From: Novosphingobium sp. B 225
Lineage (GTDB): Bacteria; Pseudomonadota; Alphaproteobacteria; Sphingomonadales; Sphingomonadaceae
DNA: 61,810 bases
NCBI RefSeq assembly: GCF_002198665.1
Contig: NZ_MWLM01000039.1
Location: forward strand, 1-61,810
Direction of reading: 5' to 3'
Below, piece by piece: positions 8,508 to 17,328 of the stretch (within the stretch, counting starts at the first letter, position 1; the number at the start of each line of letters is the position of its first letter). The position numbers were made by a program, and so were the translations under genes. The notes under the pieces were generated by a model, which did not search any database, was not told the origin of the DNA, and saw only the letters and a program-made list of their open reading frames with translations.

Positions 8508-10343
8508 TCAACCAAGCTGTCCCGCGATGTAACGCGATACGTTCTGCGCCAGCACGTCCAGCGGCACATTCCCGCCGGTTACCACCGCATCGTTGAAATC
8601 GCGCAGGTCATATTTCGCACCCAGCGCTGCCCTGGCGCGTTCGCGCTGGGCCAGGATTTCGCTGTGTCCCATCTTGTAGCCGCAGGCCTGACCGGGCCAG
8701 GAACAATAGCGATCAACCTCTGGCGCGACCTCGCTCAGACCCGATCCATTGGTGCTGGCAAACCACTGCACCGCCTGATCGCGGGTCCAGCGCTTGGCGT
8801 GGAGCCCGGTATCCACCACCATCCGGCAGGCGCGGAAAGCGATCGATTGCAGATAGCCAAGCTGACCCACCGGATCGCCATCATAGGTGCCCAGTTCATC
8901 CCCCAGCGTTTCGGAATAGAGTGCCCAGCCTTCGCTATAGGCGTTAAAGGCGAGGATCGAGCGGATCAGCGGCAGGCTGTTGGCATATTCGCCCTGCCAG
9001 ACGTGGCCGGGAATGCCTTCGTGAAACGCCAAAGTCGGCAGGCTGTAGCGGCTATGGCGATCGACATCACCAAGATTGAGCCAGATCTTGCCCGGGATCG
9101 TCCCGTCGATCGATCCCGCCCCGCCATAAGCCCCGGGCGCGCCGGCTTCTTCCGCCGGAGGCAGGCGGCGGATTTCCAGATTGCCCTTCATCAACGTGCG
9201 GAAGGCATCGGGCAGGCGGGTGCGGATAAAGGCAATCTTGCTTTGCATCAGCGCGATGATTTCGGCGCGGCCCTTGTCATCGTTGCTGAAGCTGAACCGT
9301 GGGTCCTTGCCCAGCGCGGTCATCCGATCGCCCACTGTGCCGCTGGTAAAGCCCAGCCCGCGCAGCAGGGGATCCATTCGGGCGTGGAGCAGATCGAGCT
9401 GTTCCAGTCCCATCTTGTGCACTTCGTCCGGGGTGCGGCGCGTAGTGGTGCTGGCACGCAGGCCCCAGGCGTACCATTCATCGCCGCGCGGGCGCGCCCA
9501 CATGCCGGCATCGTCGCTGGCCTTGGCGCGCTGAGCCTTGAGCTCGGCCAGCTGGCGGGCCAGCGCGGCGGCGACCGGGCCTTTGGCAAGTTCGCTCGCG
9601 CGGCGCTCCCAATCACCAGGAATCGCCGTGCTGCGGCGGACCAGCGATTGCACGATATCCCCGCACGCGGCCGCATCGCCCTGGGCCAGCCCCAGTTGGC
9701 GGATCGCCTTGTCGAGCAGGAACGATGGCGCGATTGCACCGATCCGACCGGCTTCGATCAGCCGTTCCAGTTCACCATCAAGCTGCGCGGGCATGGCGCT
9801 GAGCCGCGACAGGTAAGCCTCGGCATCGGCCGCATCGCGCACCGGATGATCGCCATCGAGGAAGCGCGGAGTATCGAGATAGGCGCCGACGTTCTGGATC
9901 ACCACATAGGGCGTGTTGCGCCACCCCCCGATTGCGACATCGCCATAGGGCAGGGCAAAGCCATCGAGGGCGACCGAAAACGCGCTGTTGACCACGGCCA
10001 GGCTGGTCTGGGTGGCAGGATCGAGCGCGCCGGGATCGACCGCTGCGACCTGTTTTAGCGCTTTGCGCAGCAGGGCCACAAGCTGAGCCTGCCCGGCCTT
10101 TGAGCGGTCCCCCAACTTGCCACGCAATGCCGCATGGGTGCCGGTATCGACGCCAAGGCTGGTCGCCTGTTCAGGGCTTGCTTCCAGCAATTGCCAGGCA
10201 ATGCCATCAAGCAGAGCGGCAGCATCGCGCGGTGCAGGGGTTGAATGCGCGGTGGCCGCGCAGCCATCGAGCAGCATGGCGGCGCTGCCTGCGCCAAGCA
10301 GGGCAAGCGTATCGCGCCGGGTGGTGGTGAATTGCCTCGTCAT
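8508..10343 (-). CDS. DUF885-family putative metallopeptidase, Tat/lipoprotein signal
   Basis: The 611-residue protein starts with a twin-arginine-like signal, TTRRDTLALLGAGSAAMLL, followed by DGCAA, which may act as a lipobox. The rest is DUF885, an all-helical fold related to gluzincin peptidases. The HEGIPGH motif near residues 438-444 supplies the family HExxxGH-type zinc ligands and catalytic Glu. QGEYAN and YSEGWALYSE downstream hold the third ligand. It probably acts in the periplasm or on the outer membrane as a peptidase, but no substrate is established for the family. It is a single gene, divergent from the DUF937 gene at 10460. Confidence 0.85.
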   Translation of the reverse strand: MTRQFTTTRRDTLALLGAGSAAMLLDGCAATAHSTPAPRDAAALLDGIAWQLLEASPEQATSLGVDTGTHAALRGKLGDRSKAGQAQLVALLRKALKQVAAVDPGALDPATQTSLAVVNSAFSVALDGFALPYGDVAIGGWRNTPYVVIQNVGAYLDTPRFLDGDHPVRDAADAEAYLSRLSAMPAQLDGELERLIEAGRIGAIAPSFLLDKAIRQLGLAQGDAAACGDIVQSLVRRSTAIPGDWERRASELAKGPVAAALARQLAELKAQRAKASDDAGMWARPRGDEWYAWGLRASTTTRRTPDEVHKMGLEQLDLLHARMDPLLRGLGFTSGTVGDRMTALGKDPRFSFSNDDKGRAEIIALMQSKIAFIRTRLPDAFRTLMKGNLEIRRLPPAEEAGAPGAYGGAGSIDGTIPGKIWLNLGDVDRHSRYSLPTLAFHEGIPGHVWQGEYANSLPLIRSILAFNAYSEGWALYSETLGDELGTYDGDPVGQLGYLQSIAFRACRMVVDTGLHAKRWTRDQAVQWFASTNGSGLSEVAPEVDRYCSWPGQACGYKMGHSEILAQRERARAALGAKYDLRDFNDAVVTGGNVPLDVLAQNVSRYIAGQLG

Positions 10344-10459
10344 GACGTCAGACTGCTGGCAGCTGTGCGGTGTGTCAAACCCTGCTCGACAAGCGCCGGT
10401 GTAAATGTCTAGATCACAGGCACATTGGCCACTCCCGGCCGCGAAAGGGTTCGCAGAAC

Positions 10460-11146
10460 ATGGCAGCTTCCGATCTTATCAACATCCTGCAACAGACCGG
10501 CGGGATTGGCGCAATCGCCGAACAACTCGGCATTCCCCCGGCCATGGCAGAGGCTGGAGCAGGCGCGTTGCTGCCGGCCGTGGTCGGCGGGTTCAACAAG
10601 ACCGCACAGGCGCAGGGCGGCGGCGAAAGCGGATTGGGCGGCCTGATCAATATCCTCGGCTCGCTTGGCGGAGCAGGGCTCGCCACCAACGTGCTCGGGC
10701 CCGAACCGACCAATGTCGATGCTGGCAATTCCGTGCTGGGGCAGATCTTTGGTTCGAAGGATGTCAGCCGCACCGTGGCCGATCACGCCAGCGGGCAGAC
10801 CGGGATTGATCCCGCGATTCTCAAAAAGATGCTGCCGCTGCTGGCGATGCTGGTGGCAGGCTACCTTTCGCACCAGGGCGGCGGTGCGCAGCAGGATCAG
10901 CAAGGCGGCGGGGGTCTAGGCGGGATGCTCGGCTCGGTGCTCGGCTCGGTCATGGGCGGCGGGCAGCAGGGCGGCGCGGGCGGAATGCTCGGTTCCGTGC
11001 TGGGTTCGGTGCTGGGCGGTGGGCAGCAACAGTCTGCCCCGGCAGGCGGCGGCGCGCTGGGCGGGCTTGGTTCGCTGCTCGATCTGGATGGAGACGGCAA
11101 TCCGCTTGACGACATTATCGGCATGGCGGGCAAACTGGCGCGCTAA
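10460..11146 (+). CDS. DUF937-domain protein with duplicated Gly/Gln-rich segment
   Basis: I use the ATG at 10460, giving 228 residues; the frame is open upstream but without homology. Residues 1-150 (DLINILQQTGGIGAIAEQLG, ALLPAVVGGFNKTAQ) match DUF937. A flexible part follows with two near-identical copies of GGMLGSVLGSVxGGGQQ, a recent internal duplication. The protein ends LLDLDGDGNPLDDIIGMAGK, the same DxDGDGN loop as the protein at 7056-7415. The segment KMLPLLAMLVAGYLS may insert in or lie on a membrane. Function unknown. A small membrane protein gene begins 3 bp after the stop. Confidence 0.8.
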   Translation: MAASDLINILQQTGGIGAIAEQLGIPPAMAEAGAGALLPAVVGGFNKTAQAQGGGESGLGGLINILGSLGGAGLATNVLGPEPTNVDAGNSVLGQIFGSKDVSRTVADHASGQTGIDPAILKKMLPLLAMLVAGYLSHQGGGAQQDQQGGGGLGGMLGSVLGSVMGGGQQGGAGGMLGSVLGSVLGGGQQQSAPAGGGALGGLGSLLDLDGDGNPLDDIIGMAGKLAR

Positions 11147-11149
11147 GCC

Positions 11150-11350
11150 ATGTTGAGCACGGTCCTGTCGGTGGTGATGTTGGCGGTGCTGGGATTGCCG
11201 ATTCTGGCAATTACCATGTGGCGCAAGGGCAATCGCCGTCAGGCCGTGCTGATGCTGATACTGGCCGTGGTTGCAGCGGTGAATCTGGCAATCTGGACGC
11301 TGCCTGACGCCACCGGGTCCAGCCCGGTGGCGCAGCAGCTGACGCGGTAG
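11150..11350 (+). CDS. Small two-helix membrane protein
   Basis: This 66-residue product has two clear hydrophobic helices, LSTVLSVVMLAVLGLPILAI and AVLMLILAVVAAVNLAIWTL, separated by the basic loop MWRKGNRRQ. The positive-inside rule puts that loop in the cytoplasm. It follows the DUF937 gene by 3 bp and is probably co-expressed. Its TAG stop directly abuts the stop codon of the convergent hydrolase gene with no gap. I do not recognise a family. The hydrophobicity and operon position support it as real. Confidence 0.6.
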   Translation: MLSTVLSVVMLAVLGLPILAITMWRKGNRRQAVLMLILAVVAAVNLAIWTLPDATGSSPVAQQLTR

Positions 11351-12007
11351 TTACCGGATCGGGCAATCCGGCGACAGGCGCATGTCGAGGTAATTGTCCA
11401 CCGAACGCATCAGATCTTCCTGTTCGTTTTCGAAGAAGTGGTTCGCACGGGGGATTTCTTCGTGGTGGATGGTGATGTGCTTTTGCGTGCGCAGCTTGTC
11501 GACCAGCTTTTGCACCGCGTTCGGCGTCACCACCGTGTCCGCCGCGCCCTGAACGATGATCCCGCTGGCCGGGCATGGGGCCAGAAAGCTGAAATCATAC
11601 ATGTTGGCTGGCGGCGCGACCGAGATGAAGCCTCGGATTTCCGGGCGGCGCATCAGCAATTGCATGCCGATCAGCGCGCCAAAGCTGTAGCCCGCGATCC
11701 AGGTGGTGCTGGCTTCGGGGTGGATCGACTGCACCCAGTCAAGCGCGGCTGCGGCATCGCTCAGTTCGCCAATGCCGTTGTCAAAGCTGCCCTGGCTGCG
11801 GCCCACGCCGCGAAAGTTGAAGCGCAGCGTGGCAAACCCGCGCGCCTGGAACGTCTTGTACATCGCCATGGTGATCCGGTCGTTCATCGTGCCTCCGGCC
11901 TGCGGGTGCGGATGAAGGATCATGGCGACGGGCGCACGGGCGCGCGAAGCGGGTTGGAAGCGGCCTTCGAGGCGGCCTTCGGGTCCGGGGAAAATCACGG
12001 AAGGCAT
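11351..12007 (-). CDS. Cytoplasmic alpha/beta hydrolase (dienelactone-hydrolase-like)
   Basis: The 218-residue enzyme shows ILHPHPQAGGTMNDRI, the oxyanion region; LRFNFRGVGRSQG; and the nucleophile elbow GYSFGA with Ser near residue 108. An Asp appears in VQGAADTVV and the catalytic His in IPRANHFFE. This set matches small alpha/beta hydrolases of the COG2945 type found across alphaproteobacteria. There, genes of this kind often sit beside cysteine desulfurase and suf genes, as here, where it diverges from a cysteine desulfurase. It has no signal peptide. The substrate is unknown. Confidence 0.85.
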   Translation of the reverse strand: MPSVIFPGPEGRLEGRFQPASRARAPVAMILHPHPQAGGTMNDRITMAMYKTFQARGFATLRFNFRGVGRSQGSFDNGIGELSDAAAALDWVQSIHPEASTTWIAGYSFGALIGMQLLMRRPEIRGFISVAPPANMYDFSFLAPCPASGIIVQGAADTVVTPNAVQKLVDKLRTQKHITIHHEEIPRANHFFENEQEDLMRSVDNYLDMRLSPDCPIR

Positions 12008-12139
12008 GAATTGCGTACCTGTTCCTGCTGGCGCCCCAGTCGCGGCGGGCGGTTATTCGCCATGCCGGGCCGGTTGGGGCTATGATCGGAAAGCAGGCGC
12101 TATATAGAAACGCAGGTCCGAAAAGCAACGATTGCGAAC

Positions 12140-13231
12140 ATGTCCGCGAAATTCATCTACCTTGACCACCAGGCGACCACGCCGCTGGCCCCCGAAGCCC
12201 GCGCGGCAATGCTGCCGTGGATGGGCGGGGCAGAGGGGATGGGCTTTGCCAATCCGCACTCGATGCACCGTGCGGGTCGCGCGGCTGCGGCGGCGGTAGA
12301 AGTGGCGCGAGAACAGGTCGCGGGGCTGTTGCCCAAGGGCGGCCGGGTAATCTTCACCAGCGGCGCGACCGAGGCGCTCAACCAGGCGATCCGCACTATG
12401 GCGCACACCCGCATCGCCTATTCCGCGATCGAGCATTCGGCAGTGGTCAACCCGGCGGTTTCGACCGGGGCGGAATTGCAGGAACTGCCAGTCGGGCCGG
12501 ATGGGCTGGTCGATCCGGAGGTTGAGATTGCTACGGGCACCAGCCTCGTCGCGGTGATGCAGGTCAATAACGAGATCGGCACGGTGCAGCCCGTGGCCCG
12601 CCTGGCCGAACGCGCGCACGATCTGGGCGCGCTGTTCCTGTGCGACGGTGTGCAGGGCGCGGGCAAGCTGGCTCCACCGGAAGGGGCGGACCTGATCGCG
12701 GTCACCGCGCACAAGCTCTATGGCCCCAAAGGGATCGGCGCGCTGTGGGTGCGCGACGGGGTCAAAGTGGGGGAGCTGATCCACGGCGGCGGGCAGGAAG
12801 GGGGGCTGCGGTCCGGCACACTGTCACCCGCACTCTGCGCCGGGTTCGGCGCGGCGGCGGCCTTGGCGAAAGAGCGTATGGAGGCGGATTTTCGGCACCT
12901 GTCGGGGTTGGCGGAGCTCGCCCGGTCGATCCTCTCGCGCTGGTCTGTCAACGGCAGCGAGACCGCGCGCTGGCCCGGCAACCTCAATCTGCGGCTGGAG
13001 GGAGTGAATTTTCCCCGGCTGATGAGCGATTGCCGCGACGTGGCCTTTTCCGCCGGCTCCGCCTGCGGCAGCGGCACCGGTGCGCCCAGCCGGGTGCTCA
13101 GCGCGATCGGTCTGGAGCCAAAGGCCGCGCGCAATTCGATCCGGCTGGGGTTCGGGCGCTATACCACGCGCGAAGAAGTAGAAACGGCCTGCATGGCAAT
13201 CGAAGCCGCAGTGCAAGCGCAGGGAATATGA
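12140..13231 (+). CDS. Cysteine desulfurase (NifS/IscS class)
   Basis: This PLP enzyme takes sulfur from cysteine for Fe-S cluster or thiolation pathways. The 363-residue chain shows SGATEALNQAI, the AIEHSAV segment, LCDGVQGAG with the PLP-aspartate, TAHKLYGPKG with PLP lysine Lys192, and the loop SAGSACGSG with persulfide-forming Cys309. The flexible loop and length fit group I (NifS/IscS) rather than SufS. Its stop overlaps the start of the ferredoxin gene by 4 bp (ATGA), coupling the two. No iscU, sufB or Rrf2 regulator gene is in the window, so this pair may serve a dedicated purpose. Confidence 0.92.
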   Translation: MSAKFIYLDHQATTPLAPEARAAMLPWMGGAEGMGFANPHSMHRAGRAAAAAVEVAREQVAGLLPKGGRVIFTSGATEALNQAIRTMAHTRIAYSAIEHSAVVNPAVSTGAELQELPVGPDGLVDPEVEIATGTSLVAVMQVNNEIGTVQPVARLAERAHDLGALFLCDGVQGAGKLAPPEGADLIAVTAHKLYGPKGIGALWVRDGVKVGELIHGGGQEGGLRSGTLSPALCAGFGAAAALAKERMEADFRHLSGLAELARSILSRWSVNGSETARWPGNLNLRLEGVNFPRLMSDCRDVAFSAGSACGSGTGAPSRVLSAIGLEPKAARNSIRLGFGRYTTREEVETACMAIEAAVQAQGI

Positions 13232-13563
13232 TGGTCAAGGTCACTTTCATTACCGCCAAGGGTGAACGCGTGGAAGCCGCGGCGGAGCCGGGCGCGCGCC
13301 TGCTCGAAGTGGCGCAGAGCGCCGACATGCCGTTGGAAGGGACTTGTGAAGGACAGATGGCCTGCTCCACCTGCCACGTCATCGTCACGCCCGACTGGTT
13401 TGGCAAATTGCCCCGCGCCAGCGAGGATGAGGAAGACATGCTTGATCTTGCCGCCGGGGTTACCCGCACCAGCCGTCTGGCCTGCCAGATCGTGCTGGAC
13501 GCAGCGCTTGACGGGCTGGAGGTGCGGATTCCGGGTGAGAGCCGGGATATGCAGCGACGGTAG
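13228..13563 (+). CDS. fdx: Adrenodoxin-type [2Fe-2S] ferredoxin
   Basis: The protein has 111 residues from the ATG at 13228; ATG 13231 is equally possible. Cluster ligands are Cys40, Cys46 and Cys49 in CEGQMACSTCH and Cys86 in RLACQI. This C-x5-C-x2-C...C pattern, the long acidic stretch ASEDEEDMLDLA and the length match Isc/adrenodoxin-type ferredoxins. It would supply electrons for Fe-S assembly or to a P450-type partner. The overlap with the cysteine desulfurase gene favours the Fe-S role. The reading frame runs on upstream inside the desulfurase gene but lacks homology there. Confidence 0.92.
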   Translation: MMVKVTFITAKGERVEAAAEPGARLLEVAQSADMPLEGTCEGQMACSTCHVIVTPDWFGKLPRASEDEEDMLDLAAGVTRTSRLACQIVLDAALDGLEVRIPGESRDMQRR

Positions 13564-13704
13564 GTCCGGGCGCTTGATCGCCCTCGTTGGGCAGGATCAA
13601 GGTGGAACTACGCATTTGACCCTAACTCTCGCGCAGCCTCGCGCTAACCTTGATCGCCTATTCACCTTGGCCAACCGCGCAGTTCCGCGCCGTGGGGCCT
13701 GGCG

Positions 13705-14655
13705 ATGGCAAAGACAAAACCGCAAGCCGATGAAGGGCTCGACAGCCTGCTGGGCGAACTCGATGCCATGTCCGCGCCGGCCGAAGCGCCAGCGGATGAT
13801 CTGGACAGTCTGCTCGATGAATTGGGCGATCTTGACCTCGACACCATCGAAGTGCCTGAAGCCGAGGCAGACGTGGGCGTTGATTCCGCGCCGCCCGCAC
13901 CCCTGCCGCCTGCCGCCAAGGCCAGGCCTGCCCGCCGTCGTCTGGCCCTGATCGCGGCCGCCATGCTCGCCAGCCATGGCGCGGTGTTTGGGCTTGGCTA
14001 TTGGCTTGGTACCAGCAATGCGCCGCACCAGGAAGCGGCGGCCCACGGCGGCGAGGCTGCTCCGCTTGAAGGCGTGCTGCGCCATGTCGGCCATCCTGCG
14101 GATCTGCGGGTCGATGGCCACCTGATCTTCACAACCCCCGAAGTGCGCGATGCGGTGCTTGAACTGGCTGGGGGGCAATCATTGGCCGATGCTCTCGCCA
14201 AATTCTCGCGCCGGATCAAATCGCTTGGCCCGGTTACCCGCAATGGTGACCTGATCGAGGCCAAGGCATGCAACCCAGCGGCTTGCGCGGCCGAGGCGTT
14301 CAGCTTGCGCTATGACACCCACACTCGCCAGGTCTGGGTCTGCCAGACCGCACCTTATGCGGGCGGTGCCAGCCTTTCGTATCTGTATGGCGAGGAAGGC
14401 ATGGAAGAGGTCGCGCGCTGCGTTGATGCCGGACCCATGCCGACCCAGCGGGTTCCGGCGGAGGATGCCGCTGAACCGGCACCGCAGGAAACGTCGGCCG
14501 AGCCCGAATCCGGCCACGCTGCCACGCATGAAACCAGCCTTGAACCGGCGCACCCACCGGCCCATTCACCAGGTCACTCACCGGCCGAACAGCCGCGACA
14601 GCTGGCCCGTCCGGGGCGCGCTCCGCCCGTTGCGGATCATTCCGCCGTGGATTGA
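13705..14655 (+). CDS. Unknown single-pass membrane protein with acidic repeats
   Basis: I do not recognise this 316-residue protein. Residues 1-65 are very acidic and repeat the motif LDSLLxEL twice (GLDSLLGELD, DDLDSLLDELGDLDLD). One transmembrane helix follows at about 76-98 (RRRLALIAAAMLASHGAVFG), with arginines before it, so the N-terminus is cytoplasmic. A periplasmic domain at about 110-245 has five cysteines, including KACNPAACAAEAF, WVCQTAP and ARCVDAG, that could form disulfides. The tail, about 250-316, is Pro/His/Glu-rich and disordered. It lies 51 bp upstream of parC in the same direction. The acidic repeats suggest a protein-binding tail. Confidence 0.7.
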   Translation: MAKTKPQADEGLDSLLGELDAMSAPAEAPADDLDSLLDELGDLDLDTIEVPEAEADVGVDSAPPAPLPPAAKARPARRRLALIAAAMLASHGAVFGLGYWLGTSNAPHQEAAAHGGEAAPLEGVLRHVGHPADLRVDGHLIFTTPEVRDAVLELAGGQSLADALAKFSRRIKSLGPVTRNGDLIEAKACNPAACAAEAFSLRYDTHTRQVWVCQTAPYAGGASLSYLYGEEGMEEVARCVDAGPMPTQRVPAEDAAEPAPQETSAEPESGHAATHETSLEPAHPPAHSPGHSPAEQPRQLARPGRAPPVADHSAVD

Positions 14656-14706
14656 TCGGCTTGGGGGCTTGAACCGGCAGGGCCACTTGCTACGTGCTCT
14701 GCCGCA

Positions 14707-16995
14707 ATGGCCGCTTCCGATATCACCGATCCCGATCCGTTTGACTCGATTGTCGACGCTCCGTTCGATGCGGCGCTGTCGGAGCGCTATCTGGTCTATG
14801 CGCTGTCCACGATCACCGCGCGCTCGCTGCCGGATCTGCGAGACGGGTTGAAGCCAGTCCACCGCCGTCTGTTGTGGGCGATGCGGCAGCTCAAGCTCAA
14901 CCCGACCGATGCCTTCAAAAAATCGGCCCGCGTGGTCGGTGACGTGATCGGCAAATACCACCCGCACGGTGACCAGTCGGTCTATGACGCGATGGTCCGT
15001 CTCGCTCAGGATTTCAGCCTGCGCTATCCGTTGGTCGAAGGTCAGGGCAATTTTGGCAATATCGACGGCGATAACGCCGCCGCCTATCGCTACACTGAAG
15101 CCCGGCTGACAAAGACCGCGATCCAGTTGATGGCCGGGCTGGATGAAGGCACGGTCAATTTCAACCCGACCTACAATGGGGAAGAGGAAGAGCCGGAAAT
15201 CTTCCCGGGGTTGTTTCCCAATCTTCTCGCCAATGGTTCCAGCGGGATCGCGGTGGGCATGGCCACCAATATCCCCAGCCACAACGTAGCCGAAATCATC
15301 GACGCGACGCTCCTGCTGATCGACAATCCCCATGTCGAACACGCGCAGTTGATGGAGGTTTTCAAAGGACCGGATTTCCCCACGGGCGGGGTAGTGGTCG
15401 ATAGTGAAGCGGTGATCAGCGCGGCCTATGCCAGCGGCAAGGGTGCTTTCCGGTTGCGCGGGCGATTCTCCACCGGGCGCGAAGCCGATGGCAGCTGGGA
15501 AGAGAGCGGCGTAGAAAAGCTTGGCGGGGGGCAGTGGCAGCTGGTGATCAGCGAGATCCCGTACCAGTTGCAAAAGGGCAAATTGATCGAGCAGGTCGCG
15601 CAGCTGATTGCCGACAAAAAACTGCCGATCCTGGAAGACATTCGCGACGAATCCGATGAACAGATCCGCATCGTCTTCGTTCCCAAAAGCCGGAACGTCG
15701 ATCCGGAATTGCTCAAGGAAAGCCTGTTCAAGCTGACCGATCTGGAAACGCGGTTCAGCCTCAACCTCAATGTGCTCGATGCCCATCGCACACCAGGGGT
15801 GCTGGGGCTGAAACTGCTGCTGCAGGAATGGACCCTCGCCCAGATCGACATCATGCTGCGCCGGGCGCAGCACCGGCTGGACAAGATTGCCGGGCGGCTA
15901 GAACTGCTTGATGGCTACATTATTGCCTACCTCAACCTTGACCGGATCATCGAGATCATCCGGACTGAGGATGAGCCCAAGCCGGTAATGATGGCCGAAT
16001 TTCTGCTGACCGACCGCCAGGCCGAAGCGATCCTCAACATGCGGCTGCGCAGCTTGCGCAAGCTGGAGGAAATGGAGCTGCGGCGCGAGCGGGACGAGCT
16101 GATCGCCGAGCAGGAAGAGCTGCAGAAGCTGCTCGACAGTCCGGCCCGCCAGCGCACCCGGTTGAAGCGGGATCTGGGCAATCTGCGCAAGGATTACGCC
16201 GAAGACACGTTGCTAGGCCGCCGCCGCACCACGATTGCCGAAGCTGCCCCGACGGTCGAATTTTCGATGGATGCGATGATCGAAAAGGCGCCGGTTACCG
16301 TGATCCTTTCGGCCAAGGGCTGGGTGCGCGGCGCGAGCGGGCACGAGGCGTTGGACAAGGAATTCAAGTTCAAGGACGGTGATGGCCCCGCCTTTGCGCT
16401 CCACGCGCAAACCACCGACAAGTTGCTGATCGCCTGCGATAACGGGCGGTTCTACACTCTGGGCGCAGACAAGCTGCCCAGCGCGCGTGGATTTGGCGAA
16501 CCGATCCGGACGATGCTGGATATCGATGCTGAAGCAGCGATCGTGACCTTGCTGGTCTATCGTCCCAAGGCGCAACTGTTGCTGGCCAGCAATGTCGGGC
16601 GCGGGTTCGCGGCAGAAGCTGACGAATTGCTCGCCGAAACCCGCAAGGGACGCGGCGTGATGAACACCAAGACGGGGGTCAAGTTGGCGGTGGTCCGCGA
16701 AATTCCGCCCGAACATGATCACATCGCCGTGGTGGGCGACAACCGCAAGCTGGTGCTGTTCAGCCTGGAAGAACTGCCAGTGCTGGCCAAGGGGCAGGGC
16801 GTGACCCTGCAACGCTACCGCGATGGCGGGCTGGCCGATGCCACCACGCTGAAGCTGGAAGACGGGCTTAGCTGGAAGATGGGCGGAGACACCGGCCGCA
16901 CCCGCACCGAGAGTGACATGCGGATGTGGAAAGTGGCGCGCGGCGCGGCCGGCCGGATGCCGCCAACCGGCTTCCCGCGGGATAACAAGTTCTAA
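14707..16995 (+). CDS. parC: DNA topoisomerase IV subunit A
   Basis: This 762-residue protein decatenates replicated chromosomes together with ParE. The breakage-reunion domain has [18 protein letters not shown] (quinolone-binding region) and catalytic Tyr129 in [11 protein letters not shown]. The tower and coiled coil are near 430-490 ([20 protein letters not shown]). The shorter C-terminal domain lacks the GyrA-box, separating it from gyrase. The serine that binds quinolones through a water-metal bridge in E. coli ParC (Ser80) aligns with Gln90, and Glu84 with Asp94. No partner parE is in the window. The stop codon overlaps that of a convergent small gene by 3 bp. Confidence 0.95.
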   Translation: MAASDITDPDPFDSIVDAPFDAALSERYLVYALSTITARSLPDLRDGLKPVHRRLLWAMRQLKLNPTDAFKKSARVVGDVIGKYHPHGDQSVYDAMVRLAQDFSLRYPLVEGQGNFGNIDGDNAAAYRYTEARLTKTAIQLMAGLDEGTVNFNPTYNGEEEEPEIFPGLFPNLLANGSSGIAVGMATNIPSHNVAEIIDATLLLIDNPHVEHAQLMEVFKGPDFPTGGVVVDSEAVISAAYASGKGAFRLRGRFSTGREADGSWEESGVEKLGGGQWQLVISEIPYQLQKGKLIEQVAQLIADKKLPILEDIRDESDEQIRIVFVPKSRNVDPELLKESLFKLTDLETRFSLNLNVLDAHRTPGVLGLKLLLQEWTLAQIDIMLRRAQHRLDKIAGRLELLDGYIIAYLNLDRIIEIIRTEDEPKPVMMAEFLLTDRQAEAILNMRLRSLRKLEEMELRRERDELIAEQEELQKLLDSPARQRTRLKRDLGNLRKDYAEDTLLGRRRTTIAEAAPTVEFSMDAMIEKAPVTVILSAKGWVRGASGHEALDKEFKFKDGDGPAFALHAQTTDKLLIACDNGRFYTLGADKLPSARGFGEPIRTMLDIDAEAAIVTLLVYRPKAQLLLASNVGRGFAAEADELLAETRKGRGVMNTKTGVKLAVVREIPPEHDHIAVVGDNRKLVLFSLEELPVLAKGQGVTLQRYRDGGLADATTLKLEDGLSWKMGGDTGRTRTESDMRMWKVARGAAGRMPPTGFPRDNKF

Positions 16996-17321
16996 GGCTT
17001 TCGGCGCGCCTGCCTGTGCCGCAGCCAAGCCCCAAGGCTCATGCCGCCGAGCCATAGCGGGGTGATTCCGACGACCAGGAATACGAAGGCCAGCGTCCAG
17101 CCCACACACTGTGCAGGGGGACTGGCAGAAGTGCAGCCATCCTTGATCCCGGCCAGCATCAGCAAGGCATAAGGCACAGTGCCCAGTAGCAGGATCAGCG
17201 CCACTTTCAGGCCGGTGTGGCGCAAGCGCCAGACCAGCCAGCCAAGCGGCAGTCCGATGAGCGGCCAGATCCACGGGTTGTCAAAAGCCCAGGGGAAGAT
17301 CAGTTTGATCATGAGCGCCAA
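16992..17321 (-). CDS. Small membrane protein, unknown
   Basis: The 109-residue product (or 106 from the second Met, MIKLIFPW) has three hydrophobic helices: [36 protein letters not shown] and [20 protein letters not shown]. Two cysteines (DGCTS, AQCVG) lie in the loop between helices two and three. It ends in the basic tail RHRQARRKP. Convergent with parC, its stop shares bases 16992-16995 with the parC stop. The gene upstream on the same strand ends 7 bp past its start, so the two do not overlap. No family recognised. Confidence 0.55.
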   Translation of the reverse strand: MALMIKLIFPWAFDNPWIWPLIGLPLGWLVWRLRHTGLKVALILLLGTVPYALLMLAGIKDGCTSASPPAQCVGWTLAFVFLVVGITPLWLGGMSLGAWLRHRQARRKP

Positions 17322-17328
17322 ACTCCGC

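Noticed and set aside
12640..13227. Upstream extension of the ferredoxin frame
   Set aside because: It overlaps the cysteine desulfurase and reads as Arg/Gly-rich nonsense; the ferredoxin fold begins at 13228.
14578..15873. 431-codon open frame on the minus strand
   Set aside because: Antisense to parC with no domain or start signal.
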